Source: Pseudomonadales bacterium
GTDB taxonomy: Bacteria; Pseudomonadota; Gammaproteobacteria; Pseudomonadales; Natronospirillaceae
NCBI GenBank assembly: GCA_022968985.1
Contig: JALJPK010000024.1
Span: forward strand, 1 to 46,261
Direction of reading: 5' to 3'
DNA: 46,261 nt
Shown here: positions 16,084 to 24,635 of the stretch, one piece after another
How the letters are laid out: each line of letters opens with the position of its first letter
How positions within the stretch are numbered: the first letter of the stretch is position 1
Notes under the pieces: model-generated
What the model was told of the DNA's origin: nothing
The model's input: the letters and a program-made list of their open reading frames with translations, nothing else
The model's database searches: none
Position numbers and translations under genes: made by a program

Positions 16084-16111
16084 ATAAAGCCAGCAATTCA
16101 GCTGGCTTTAT
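16084..16111 (+). terminator. Rho-independent terminator
   Basis: A perfect 11-bp stem ATAAAGCCAGC / GCTGGCTTTAT with loop aattca starts 11 bases after the stop of the 14198-16072 gene. The T-rich 3' side completes an intrinsic terminator. Confidence 0.85.
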
Positions 16112-16133
16112 TATTTATTAAAGCCTTCCAATA

Positions 16134-16169
16134 AAATCTAAATCTAAATCTAAATCTAAATCTAAATCT
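16134..16169. repeat. Intergenic AAATCT microsatellite
   Basis: Six perfect copies of AAATCT lie between the terminator of the lipoprotein gene and the hairpins upstream of trpR. No protein reads through it. Confidence 0.9.
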
Positions 16170-16214
16170 AAATTTCTAAAATAGCAATAACAAAAAAACC
16201 TAAGGGCCTGAGTA

Positions 16215-16285
16215 ACTGATTAATAACTGATCAGTGTTTTTTTGCTTAATCAGATAAAAGCCTACTCAAAACAGTGGGCTTTTTT
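16215..16285 (+). promoter_or_regulatory. Overlapping hairpins resembling an attenuator, upstream of trpR
   Basis: Three stems are possible. ACTGAT (16215-16220) pairs with ATCAGT (16230-16235) and is followed by T7, a terminator-like form. CTGATTAA (16217-16224) can instead pair perfectly with TTAATCAG (16246-16253), excluding the first. AAAAGCCTAC (16256-16265) pairs with GTGGGCTTTT (16274-16283) and runs into T6, a second terminator. No Trp-rich leader peptide was found, and the trpR promoter lies downstream, so the link to trp control is uncertain. Confidence 0.45.
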
Positions 16286-16388
16286 ATACTTTACGAACAA
16301 CACCCAACCAAATATCGGCTTTCGAAATTTGTTCCCAGCAAATTTGAACTACATACATCCCTATAAACAATCAACTAAATCACCCAAA

Positions 16389-16429
16389 AACTTGCAAATC
16401 CCCAAAAATGCTATAATGTACTAGTACAT
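16389..16429 (+). promoter_or_regulatory. trpR promoter with overlapping Trp-repressor-like operator
   Basis: TATAAT at 16412-16417 is a consensus -10 box; the -35 region (near 16389-16397, around aacttgcaa) is poor. The perfect 14-base palindrome ATGTACTAGTACAT (16416-16429) overlaps both the -10 box and the ATG. Its core GTACTAGTAC matches the half-site of known trp operators. The expected transcription start is only a few bases before the ATG, so the mRNA would be leaderless or nearly so. Confidence 0.75.
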
Positions 16430-16691
16430 GAATACACAACAAAAACATAACCTAACTGAATTTACTGAACTGTTGCTTGCTGCCAAAGACACTAAAGCCA
16501 TGCAGTCTGTGCTGTCTGCATTACTGACGCCGTCTGAACTGCGTGATATCCCAAATCGATTACAGATAATACGATTGTTAAAACAGGGAGTCTCACAGCG
16601 CGAAATCTCTAAAAAGCTTGGCGTTGGAATAGCGACGGTAACCAGAGGTTCAAAAGAAATGCAGTCCGGACAATTAAAGAGCGATTTATAA
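16428..16691 (+). CDS. trpR: Trp operon repressor
   Basis: The 87-residue protein aligns with TrpR. It has the first helices (LTEFTELLLAAKD), LLTPSELRDIPNRLQIIRLL, and the helix-turn-helix QREISKKLGVGIATVTRGS. It is shorter than the 108-residue E. coli protein at both ends, notably after the recognition helix. With tryptophan bound it would bind the CTAG-centred palindrome that covers its own start, giving autoregulation plus control of trpE and trpG. No Shine-Dalgarno sequence is seen before the ATG, which agrees with a leaderless message. trpE starts two bases after its stop. Confidence 0.93.
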   Translation: MNTQQKHNLTEFTELLLAAKDTKAMQSVLSALLTPSELRDIPNRLQIIRLLKQGVSQREISKKLGVGIATVTRGSKEMQSGQLKSDL

Positions 16692-16693
16692 TT

Positions 16694-18079
16694 ATGTCAC
16701 AGCTTGATATGTTGCAATTACCGCGTAAACCTCATTATATAAAAATTGCAGAAGACTGTGATTTTTTTGATTTATTTAAAAAGATTGAAAAACAATTTGA
16801 TAGTTGTTTTCTTTTAGAGTCGTTAGGCGAAGACAGTCATATGTCGCGTCATTCGTTAATAGGTTTTGATCCTGAAAAAATCCTAACTGCAAATGGGTCG
16901 TCTTTAACCATTACTGAACGTGATGGCGCTTCTCAAACTTATGAGAGTGAAAATCCGTATTATTTATTACGTGAATTTTTACCACAAGATATTATCTCGC
17001 GTAAGTACGCAGGTGGTTTAACCGGTTATATCGGTTATGACGCAATGAATTATTTTGAACCGTCGTTATCATTACAATCTAGTGAAATGTTTGATGCGTT
17101 TAAATTTGGTTTGTATTTAGATGGTTTGATTTTAGACAAAATGACCGGTGAGTTAATTTATTTTTATTATGAAAATAATCGTTTAGCTGTGATCGAGTCA
17201 TTATTAAAATCAAAATACGAAGGTAATGGCCCGTTAAGTATTACTGCGATGGGCGACAGTATGACGAAAGCCGATCATTCTGATGCCGTGGGTAAAGTTA
17301 AAGAAGATATCGTTGAAGGTAAAATATTCCAGTGCGAAGTAGGGTTTAAATCTCACTTTAAACTAGATGGCGACAAGATGAATATTTACGATAAGTTGCG
17401 TGAAGTGAATCCCTCACCACAGATGTATTATATTAAATTTAGTGAACAACATATTATTGGTGCGAGCCCTGAGCTTTTATTCAGACTACGCCAAGGCGAA
17501 ATGGAAACCTTTCCATTAGCAGGCACCACTTTACGTGGTAAAGACTCAGTAGAAGATACCCAGTTTGCACGTAAACTTTTAAATGACCCAAAAGAAATAG
17601 CCGAACATAATATGATTGTGGATTTACATCGCAACGATATTGGCCGTGTGGCGCGTTTTGGTACGGTTAAAGTACGTTCATTAATGGACATCAAACGTTT
17701 TAGTCACGTACAACATATCGCCTCTGAAATTGTTGGTATTATCTCGGACAAAGAAGATATGTTTTCAGCGTTAGCTTCAAACTTTCCGGCAGGTACATTA
17801 ACAGGCGCACCAAAAATTGAAGCCATGAAAATTATCGATGCGCTTGAAAATGATGGTCGTGGTCCTTATGGTGGTGCGGTGGGTAATTTTGCCTTAAATG
17901 GCGATTGTACTTTTGCGATTCCTATTCGGACTGTTTTTTGTAATGGCGAAAACGCTTATGTACAAACTTGTGGTGGCAACGTTTTTGATTCAAATGCAGA
18001 AGACGAATACTTAGAAATTCAAAGAAAATTTGCGGGCACTAAAAAAGTATTAGATCAATTTATTAAGAAGGCAGTCTAA
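16694..18079 (+). CDS. trpE: Anthranilate synthase component I
   Basis: The 461-residue protein makes anthranilate from chorismate with ammonia from TrpG. The feedback-inhibition motif LLES (residues 40-43) and the PLAGT motif (274-278) identify TrpE; the PabB equivalent has Lys in place of Ala. Chorismate-binding motifs follow: EIAEHNMIVDLHRNDIGRV and FPAGTLTGAPKIEAM. It is shorter than the about 520-residue enterobacterial enzyme and reads LHRND where LGRND is usual, so it belongs to a divergent branch. It is second in trpR-trpE-trpG, with two-base gaps on both sides. Confidence 0.93.
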   Translation: MSQLDMLQLPRKPHYIKIAEDCDFFDLFKKIEKQFDSCFLLESLGEDSHMSRHSLIGFDPEKILTANGSSLTITERDGASQTYESENPYYLLREFLPQDIISRKYAGGLTGYIGYDAMNYFEPSLSLQSSEMFDAFKFGLYLDGLILDKMTGELIYFYYENNRLAVIESLLKSKYEGNGPLSITAMGDSMTKADHSDAVGKVKEDIVEGKIFQCEVGFKSHFKLDGDKMNIYDKLREVNPSPQMYYIKFSEQHIIGASPELLFRLRQGEMETFPLAGTTLRGKDSVEDTQFARKLLNDPKEIAEHNMIVDLHRNDIGRVARFGTVKVRSLMDIKRFSHVQHIASEIVGIISDKEDMFSALASNFPAGTLTGAPKIEAMKIIDALENDGRGPYGGAVGNFALNGDCTFAIPIRTVFCNGENAYVQTCGGNVFDSNAEDEYLEIQRKFAGTKKVLDQFIKKAV

Positions 18080-18081
18080 TT

Positions 18082-18729
18082 ATGAAAGTATTAATTATTG
18101 ATAACTATGATTCGTTTACGTTTAATTTATATCAATTTATTGGTGAGATTTTAAAATCACAAATCAGTCAAAAAAATATTTTAAGCTTTGAAGTGATCGT
18201 AAAACGTAATGATGAAATTACATTAGATGAAATAAAAAAATTAGACATTGATCGAATTATTATTTCACCCGGCCCGGGTAATCCAGAAGATGAAGCCTAT
18301 TTTGGTGTCTGCGCTCAAGTGATTAAAGAGTTGGGTCCAAAAATACCTACTTTAGGTGTGTGTTTAGGTATGCAAGGTATCGTACATGTATTTGGTGGTA
18401 AAGTTGTAAAAGCGAAATTACCGATGCACGGAAAAACCAGCCCGATTACACATAATAATAAAGGTGTATTTTTGGGTTTCCCTCAAGGTTTAGAGATTAT
18501 GCGTTACCATTCGTTGGTAGCTCAAAACGAAAGTTTCCCTGATTGTTTAGATGTTACCGCTTATGTGAGCGATGATGAACCTGATTTTAATACCGATGAT
18601 ATTTCCACAAAACAGATCATGGGTGTACAACATAAAGACTATCCAATATATGGTATTCAGTTTCATCCCGAGTCGTTTGCAAGTGAAGGCGGAAAGGATA
18701 TGATCGAGAATTTTTTATTGCAGAAGTGA
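18082..18729 (+). CDS. trpG: Anthranilate synthase component II (glutamine amidotransferase)
   Basis: The 215-residue class I glutamine amidotransferase opens with the typical VLIIDNYDSFTFNLYQF. It has the oxyanion segment SPGPGNPEDE, nucleophile Cys94 in GVCLGMQ, and His195/Glu197 in FHPES. It supplies ammonia to TrpE, which is encoded two bases upstream. It is longer than usual because of an insertion before Cys94 and another near residue 170. A second amidotransferase gene lies at 28991. Operon position makes this one the partner of TrpE here. Confidence 0.92.
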   Translation: MKVLIIDNYDSFTFNLYQFIGEILKSQISQKNILSFEVIVKRNDEITLDEIKKLDIDRIIISPGPGNPEDEAYFGVCAQVIKELGPKIPTLGVCLGMQGIVHVFGGKVVKAKLPMHGKTSPITHNNKGVFLGFPQGLEIMRYHSLVAQNESFPDCLDVTAYVSDDEPDFNTDDISTKQIMGVQHKDYPIYGIQFHPESFASEGGKDMIENFLLQK

Positions 18730-18743
18730 TAAAAGATAAAATA

Positions 18744-18785
18744 TAGATACAAAAAAACCGACTAATGTCGGTTTTTTTGTATCTA
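18744..18785. terminator. Strong bidirectional terminator after trpREG
   Basis: A perfect 19-bp stem with a 4-base loop (taat) has A7 on the left arm and T7 on the right, so it works on both strands. It ends trpREG and could also stop transcription of the minus-strand gene at 18930-20300. Confidence 0.92.
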
Positions 18786-18790
18786 GAATA

Positions 18791-18858
18791 TGTAAGTCGC
18801 GGCTTGCCACGTCTTGTTTGAAAATTTTAGTTTTTGACGTAGCAAGCTACGACCTACA
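18791..18858. repeat. REP-like palindromic element, copy 1
   Basis: Two 23-base arms (18791-18813 and 18836-18858) form an imperfect inverted repeat: TGTAAGTCGCGGCTTGC on the left and GCAAGCTACGACCTACA on the right. A related element lies at 30645-30706. Elements of this TAGGTCG-GGCTTGC type are dispersed in many proteobacterial genomes. Confidence 0.7.
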
Positions 18859-18929
18859 TTTTTGAATTACCAATCATTTGTTTTGAAAGGTAAAACACGA
18901 GACCTGTATGTTTGTTTTGATCTCCTTAA

Positions 18930-20300
18930 TTAAAACGCCATACCCAAACCAACTTGATGAATTAACTCATCGGTATAACGGATGCCGTAATTTAATACAA
19001 AACCTTCTTGTTTAAAGATAAATCCTATTTCAGGAGCGATAAACACTTTTGATTGGTCTGTATTTTCGACCCAAACAAATTTAATTTCATCAAAAATATC
19101 CGTTGTTTCAATCTCATCATAACGACTTCTAAATTCAAATCCCGCACCCATATAAGCCCAGATAGGATATTTAAATTGGTAGGTCATGCCAGTAGCTATC
19201 GCAAAACGGGTTGATTTACTGTCACCAGTTGCAATGCCAGGGTTGCGGCCTGAATAGTTACCGTTATCGTCAGTTGTTTCAAAATGTTCAGAATTAATGG
19301 CTTCGGGTTTTATTTTAATGCTGAAATAAAATCCTGGAATAGCGGTATCAAGTTGTGCAAATGTATAACCTGCTGATTGGCTAGTATCCATTGTAAACAT
19401 AGAAACCAAGGCCCCACTTTGGTGAGCATATTTGTTACAGATATCCAGTTTGGCTTGAACTGTTTTTTGTAGTGTAGGGTCATCATTTAGGTGCAAAAAT
19501 TTTTCGTAATTGTATTTCGCTGTTACGTAGTTTTTACCCGAAAACGCATAATTGCCATTATCTAAATATTCTATATTTAGTCGGTTTTTAATTTCAGTAC
19601 TATATGGGCCGGATGGATATTTAATTAGAAAATTTTCATACACAGAAATACTATTGTGGATAACCGCTTGATTGTATTCATACTCTTGGCTTAATTTGGT
19701 TTTGTGGTTTTTAATATCTGAGTAATGCTGGCTGTTAGGGTAACGTCTTAAAAAATTGGCAAGAGAAGAGGCTGAATTGTCATCAATCGCCTTTTGATAT
19801 TCAGATTCTTCCATATTAATTATAAACTGGTTGGCTTGAGATGAATATTTGCCATTATTGTACAAAGACAAATATCGTTTGTAACTATTGTATGTGTTTT
19901 TAGATTTAGCTTGTTTCCACGCATGCTCTTCATCTTTGGCATGAATCAAACGACTGACCTGATCGTAATAAATACCGTAAGGGTATTGATCTAAATAGTC
20001 CTGCGCTTTTGATTGACTAAAATTAACTCTGAGTTGTTCATAAAGTGATTTTTCATCACGTAAAACCTGTGACACCAATACATCAAATTTATCAATTTGA
20101 TAAGCCACTAAAGAGCCTTGGTCAGAGGATGAATTTTGGAAGAAATTGATAAGATCTTTTGCGTCTGCCCAATTATGTGAATCAATGTGGTATTGAACTT
20201 CATCTAAAATTTGACTGTGATCATTTCTATTTGCAAATAGCTGTGCGCTTAATGCAAAAAGAGTAATAAGAAGGGCTATTTTTATTTTAATCATATTCAT
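18930..20300 (-). CDS. Secreted protein with helical repeats and a C-terminal outer-membrane barrel-like region
   Basis: The 456-residue protein has a signal peptide (about residues 1-24, ending AQLFA). Residues about 30-290 look like TPR/Sel1-type helical repeats with a recurring FLxxYPxGxY motif (QYPYGIYYDQ, RYPNSQHYSD, KYPSGPYSTE). From about residue 300 the sequence changes to alternating beta strands rich in aromatics and ends in LGMAF, a terminal Phe typical of BAM substrates. The layout suggests a periplasmic solenoid joined to a small barrel or barrel-like domain. Function is unknown. An alternative start is the ATG two codons later. Confidence 0.65.
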   Translation of the reverse strand: MNMIKIKIALLITLFALSAQLFANRNDHSQILDEVQYHIDSHNWADAKDLINFFQNSSSDQGSLVAYQIDKFDVLVSQVLRDEKSLYEQLRVNFSQSKAQDYLDQYPYGIYYDQVSRLIHAKDEEHAWKQAKSKNTYNSYKRYLSLYNNGKYSSQANQFIINMEESEYQKAIDDNSASSLANFLRRYPNSQHYSDIKNHKTKLSQEYEYNQAVIHNSISVYENFLIKYPSGPYSTEIKNRLNIEYLDNGNYAFSGKNYVTAKYNYEKFLHLNDDPTLQKTVQAKLDICNKYAHQSGALVSMFTMDTSQSAGYTFAQLDTAIPGFYFSIKIKPEAINSEHFETTDDNGNYSGRNPGIATGDSKSTRFAIATGMTYQFKYPIWAYMGAGFEFRSRYDEIETTDIFDEIKFVWVENTDQSKVFIAPEIGFIFKQEGFVLNYGIRYTDELIHQVGLGMAF

Positions 20301-20438
20301 AATAGGCTGTGTCGATCAATTATAGGAAGTACTCCTATATTAGATGACTCAAGCTGAACATAATATTAATGTTTGGCTTTGATTAACTGTAATTAAAAGA
20401 AATTAATAGTTTTGAGTATTGGTTCGACATCATTTTGT

Positions 20439-20756
20439 TTATTTACCTTTTACAACGTGCCCATTTTTACGAAGCTCAGCTTTTAATAATTCAATCCACT
20501 CACCCTGAATTTCAATGATGCCATCTTTTACCGAACCACCTGTTCCACAACGTTTTTTGAGGGTTTTACATAATTTAGCCATTTGTGATTTATCTAAATG
20601 TAATCCACTGATTGTTGTGACTACTTTTCCGCCACGCCCTTTGGTTGATTTTTGCACTAATGCTTTACCATCACCTTCTAAAATCACTTCTTCAGGTTCT
20701 TCTTCCACTCGACCAATTTCGGTAGAATAAACTAAACGGGTTTCTTTTTTACTCAT
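20439..20756 (-). CDS. yciH: SUI1/eIF1-like translation factor YciH
   Basis: The protein is 105 residues from the ATG at 20756 (MSKKETRLVYSTE); a TTG six bases upstream is a less likely start. It has the bacterial SUI1 features: a short N-terminal tail, KGRGGKVVTTISGL, and LCKTLKKRCGTGGSVKDGIIEIQG. YciH resembles eukaryotic eIF1 and influences start-site fidelity and stress translation in E. coli. It stands alone here. Confidence 0.9.
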   Translation of the reverse strand: MSKKETRLVYSTEIGRVEEEPEEVILEGDGKALVQKSTKGRGGKVVTTISGLHLDKSQMAKLCKTLKKRCGTGGSVKDGIIEIQGEWIELLKAELRKNGHVVKGK

Positions 20757-20948
20757 TGACAATTCTCAAAATGATATTAATTAAGTGGCTTGTATTTTAA
20801 CGGGATTTAAGTAAACACTCACCTGTTATTTTTAAGGTTTTTATAGTGTCGGATACAATTTTAATAAGCTGATTAAAAGTAAACAGTATTTGTATATTTT
20901 CATTTTGCGTTTATTATGGCTGTCTAATAACTATTTAAAGGCATAAAA

Positions 20949-21590
20949 ATGAAATACGCCATCTCTTTTATTCATACTGCAAGTGTACACATAAACACAT
21001 TTAATACTATTTTGGCCGACCTAGCGCCGCAGTTAACGATCAATCATATAGTGGATGAGTCTTTATTAACCTATGCCCAGCAGCATGGTGTTGATTCTGT
21101 ACTTAAGCAAAAAGTGAATACAATGCTTGCTGAGTTATCACTGCAAAGTAAAGTTATAGTGATAACCTGCTCGTCAATTGGTGCAATTGCTGAAAATATT
21201 GGCCAACTTAATGGTTGTGTTATTCAGCGAATAGATCGAGCAATGGCCGATTTTTCTGTTCAAAATGGAAATAACATTCTAGTTGTTGCATCATTGGAAA
21301 GTACTTTAACACCTACTCATGATCTTTTAAAAAGCTCTGTTTTGACTATTGGAAAAACACCAAAATTTACAGTTCAATGTATCGATAATGCTTGGGATAA
21401 TTTTGTTAAAGGTGATATGGAAGCCTATTATGCAGACATAATTAAAGTATTAAAACTAAGTGAACAGAAATACGATTTAATTGTTTTGGCTCAGGCTTCT
21501 ATGGCCGGTGTTGAAAGTAGTGTTGAATTATCTATACCTCTTGTTAGTAGTCCCATTTTAGGTGTTAAAAAAGCGATTAGTGTTTTGTAG
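20949..21590 (+). CDS. Asp/Glu racemase-family protein lacking the second catalytic cysteine
   Basis: The 213-residue protein has the layout of the Asp/Glu/hydantoin racemase superfamily. Cys74 lies in VIVITCSSIGA and matches the first catalytic cysteine. The second cysteine, expected around residue 183, is replaced: the segment reads IVLAQASMAGVE. Two-base racemisation is therefore unlikely, and a lyase, isomerase or decarboxylase-like reaction as in some relatives (arylmalonate decarboxylase has one Cys) is possible. AAAGGC precedes the ATG. No pathway partner is adjacent. Confidence 0.7.
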   Translation: MKYAISFIHTASVHINTFNTILADLAPQLTINHIVDESLLTYAQQHGVDSVLKQKVNTMLAELSLQSKVIVITCSSIGAIAENIGQLNGCVIQRIDRAMADFSVQNGNNILVVASLESTLTPTHDLLKSSVLTIGKTPKFTVQCIDNAWDNFVKGDMEAYYADIIKVLKLSEQKYDLIVLAQASMAGVESSVELSIPLVSSPILGVKKAISVL

Positions 21591-22227
21591 ATAAACGCTT
21601 TGATTACTATCTATATTATTTTTGGGTGAAATTAAGTTTTAAACTGAAATCATCCATTAAATGTAAGCATTAAGCTTTAAAAATTTACTGTCATTAATTT
21701 AAATGGAATAAAAGTTAGTGAATGTTATATGTTTGATTCGACTGCTTAGTTTTAAAATATGTAAAACTATTGCGTTATTTCCGTTACTCTTTTTAGCCTT
21801 CTGATATTGGTTATGTAAAACAATTATGTTGTTGCACTGGTACTAACTTAAATTCAGTCCTTTTTTTGTATATCCAATAATCCACATTCAAGAAACCTTT
21901 GATACCGATGCCAATAATTATCGTAATTATTTACCTCAGATCAGCACAGGTCCACAATTTTGTACTCTTCAAAAATAAGTGGATCGATATCTGATTAACC
22001 TCAACTTGTCTTGTTAGTCTCTTCTAGTTCTCAAATTTAGTAGTTTTTTAGCTGATTAATGTAATGTAATGTTAGAAAGTTGGATATTATGTTAGATTAC
22101 TGTTTTAAAAGATCGTTTATATTTTGTTGTTACCTTTAAAATTTTTATTGAGGTTATTACTTATTTACTCGGTTTTTACTCATTTGATAAGTAGAATTCG
22201 TGAAATTTTAATCACATAGAGGGCAGT
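21591..22227. other. Gene-free stretch of about 640 bp
   Basis: No gene, tRNA or strong terminator is seen on either strand. A short inverted repeat ATAATTA-tcg-TAATTAT occurs near 21922. The right end should contain the promoter of the metalloprotease gene, with AGAGGG as its ribosome-binding site. Confidence 0.55.
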
Positions 22228-24537
22228 ATGTTAAAACATTCATATATAAACAGTATTACACTTTTAGCTGTTTTAACTATTTCGGCCTGTGGCGGCAATA
22301 AAACCGACAATAAAAATCCAGAATCTGACACCGATCAAACAACAGACACCGCACAAACAACAGGCACTTCAACTTTTGTCGATGAAACAAAAAAAGACGC
22401 AATAGATGATTTAAATATAATATTAAAAGAAGCCAAAGAGTTTGCCAAAACTGCGAAGGAATTTGAAGTATTAAGCAATAACAATAAAGATTTGGCTTTA
22501 GTTGAAGCGGATATGACAGTCTTACAAACGTTGTATGAAGTCACTCAATCTCATATGAACAAAACAAAAGTTTCTGCACAATTAGCTAATGAAAACTTAG
22601 AGGCAGCCAATGCCGTCTTAGCGCAATTCGAAGATGATCAAGACATTCTACAAACTGTTGCTCAAATTAATGATCTGGTTAATCAAACTGATTTATCGTT
22701 TGAAATGACTGTTGTTTATTTAACGCAAATTACACAGAAGATAGAATCTATCGCTAAAGCGGCAGAAGATGCGCTGGCTTTGATTGAAAAAAAAACATTG
22801 GATGAATTACTTTTAATACAAGCTCAAGCTGAAAACTATGCAATAAAAGCAGAAACATTTGAGGAACTTGTTAATCAACGTAAGGTTTCGGTTTTGCTTA
22901 GTATGGATGTAATGGAAATACAAGCCATGTACGATATTGCTGTTGTACATGCATTAGAAGCTAAAGATGGCGCAGATTTAGCGATTGCCAGTGGTGTAGA
23001 CGCCGAAACAATTTTAGTAAACTTCGAAGATAATCAAGTTGTTCTAAGCGCAGTTGCCGACATTCAAAAAATTGTTGAACAAGCCAAATTATCTTACGAA
23101 ATGGCCAATGCAGATTTAACATTAATCGAAAATCATTTGCATACTATTAACGATGTTATGAGTGAAGATAGAGATAATGACGGGGTTGCTAATGTTGATG
23201 ATGCTTTTCCAGATGATCCTTATGAAACAAACGATATGGACAAAGATGGGATAGGGGATAATTCGGATACTGACAGAGATGGCGATACATACGAAAATGA
23301 CAATGATGCCTTTCCAAATGATAAAAACGAATGGTTAGATAGCGATGGTGATGGTATTGGTGATAATTCTGACCCAATTGATAATTTAGATGGGTATGGT
23401 TTAAGAATAGAAACGGCTTTTGATGAACTTGAAAGTTACAGTAAAGCTAAAAAAGTGGTGTATTTAGATTTTGATGGCGAATTAATAACCAGCCCAGAAT
23501 GGAATAATTATTATCGTGGTAATTTAAATGCACGACCACATGGCACCGAAGATGGCCAACAAAATGGTGATGACTTAGACTCCCCGCCTTTTACTCAATT
23601 AGATATTACAGAAATTTGGACGATGGTAGCTGAAGATTTTGCACCCTTTGATATCAATATTACAACTAACCGTGTCGTTTTTGATCAAGCGAACAAGTTA
23701 GATCGTTTGATGGTTGTATTTACCGAAACATATAAATGGCGTACAGGCGTATCCAGTGGGGTGGCGCATTTAAACTCGTTCGCTAAAGTCAGTAATAAAG
23801 ATAAAATCGTATTTGTATTTAATAGTCGTTGGAACCTTGGCCCGAATTATAAACAACCCAAAACATTTATTAATGCAGCAGCTACAACTGCAAGTCATGA
23901 AATTGGGCATAGTTTAGGTTTGTCTCATGACGGTGAAAATGGCGGAGGCAAATATTTTGGTGGTCATGGTCCAAGCACTCATTCGTGGGGAGCAATTATG
24001 GGGTTAGCGCCTTTTAAAACGATGATTCAATGGAGTGAAGGTGAGTATGAAAATGCATCGAACATGGAAGACGATTTAGCAATAATAACACGCGCTGCCA
24101 ATGGTATTAATTATCGTCCCGATGACCATGGTAATTTAATGATGTTAGCTTCCGCACTTAATGTAAGTGCTGATGGAAAAGTATCGGGTGGTTTAAATAA
24201 AGGGATTATAGAGCGCAATACAGACCTGGATTATTTCAGTTTTAGCCTGGAAAACGATGTAAATGTAAAACTTGGTGCTTACCCAGCAGTCTATGCCAAT
24301 ATATTAGGTTCAAATGTTAAATTAAAATTAAAATTGTTTAATGAAAGCGGTGAATTAATTGTAGGTGGGCAAGCTGGTTTCCCACATAGTTTGGGTAGTA
24401 TCATCGAAATGCAGTTATCAGCGGGTATTTATTATTTAGAAGTTGATGGAGTGGGTAATGCCGATCCATTAACTGATGGTTATAGCGATTATGGATCGTT
24501 AGGTTATTTTAGAATTGCTGGCCAAATAGGTGAATAA
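22228..24537 (+). CDS. Metzincin-type zinc metalloprotease lipoprotein with coiled-coil, Ca-binding repeats and PPC-like domain
   Basis: The 769-residue protein has a lipobox (ISAC, Cys21). Residues about 55-310 are helical and contain two related halves (compare FEDDQDILQTVAQI with FEDNQVVLSAVADI), an internal duplication likely to form a coiled-coil spacer. Residues about 313-390 carry thrombospondin-type-3-like calcium repeats (DRDNDGVANVDDAFPDD, DSDGDGIGDNSD). The catalytic domain, about 405-640, has the zinc site HEIGHSLGLSHD (His557, His561, His567; Glu558 catalytic) and a Met-turn-like GAIMG. The C-terminus from about 650 resembles a bacterial pre-peptidase C-terminal domain (NTDLDYFSFSL, GIYYLEVDGVG). 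It is likely an active protease tethered to the outer membrane. Confidence 0.85.
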   Translation: MLKHSYINSITLLAVLTISACGGNKTDNKNPESDTDQTTDTAQTTGTSTFVDETKKDAIDDLNIILKEAKEFAKTAKEFEVLSNNNKDLALVEADMTVLQTLYEVTQSHMNKTKVSAQLANENLEAANAVLAQFEDDQDILQTVAQINDLVNQTDLSFEMTVVYLTQITQKIESIAKAAEDALALIEKKTLDELLLIQAQAENYAIKAETFEELVNQRKVSVLLSMDVMEIQAMYDIAVVHALEAKDGADLAIASGVDAETILVNFEDNQVVLSAVADIQKIVEQAKLSYEMANADLTLIENHLHTINDVMSEDRDNDGVANVDDAFPDDPYETNDMDKDGIGDNSDTDRDGDTYENDNDAFPNDKNEWLDSDGDGIGDNSDPIDNLDGYGLRIETAFDELESYSKAKKVVYLDFDGELITSPEWNNYYRGNLNARPHGTEDGQQNGDDLDSPPFTQLDITEIWTMVAEDFAPFDINITTNRVVFDQANKLDRLMVVFTETYKWRTGVSSGVAHLNSFAKVSNKDKIVFVFNSRWNLGPNYKQPKTFINAAATTASHEIGHSLGLSHDGENGGGKYFGGHGPSTHSWGAIMGLAPFKTMIQWSEGEYENASNMEDDLAIITRAANGINYRPDDHGNLMMLASALNVSADGKVSGGLNKGIIERNTDLDYFSFSLENDVNVKLGAYPAVYANILGSNVKLKLKLFNESGELIVGGQAGFPHSLGSIIEMQLSAGIYYLEVDGVGNADPLTDGYSDYGSLGYFRIAGQIGE

Positions 24538-24571
24538 ATAACGCCATAGTTAATGATAGTAAGTGAAAGAA

Positions 24572-24607
24572 AAATAGAATCTTGATGTTGTGATCAAGGT
24601 TCTATTT
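24572..24607. terminator. Bidirectional terminator between convergent genes
   Basis: A 15-bp stem AAATAGAATCTTGAT / ATCAAGGTTCTATTT with one wobble pair and a 6-base loop sits between the plus-strand protease gene and the minus-strand SDR gene. Confidence 0.85.
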
Positions 24608-24635
24608 GATTTAGAGTATAATTTTAAAAAGCGAA

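Noticed and set aside
16242-16424. A 60-codon open frame before trpR as a trp leader peptide
   Set aside because: It has no run of Trp codons, starts inside a hairpin, and ends inside the trpR promoter.
8091-21829. A 17-base identity (ttatgtaaaacaattat) at 8091 and 21813
   Set aside because: It is A/T-rich and short, has no matching flanks, and both places lack other shared structure, so chance is sufficient.
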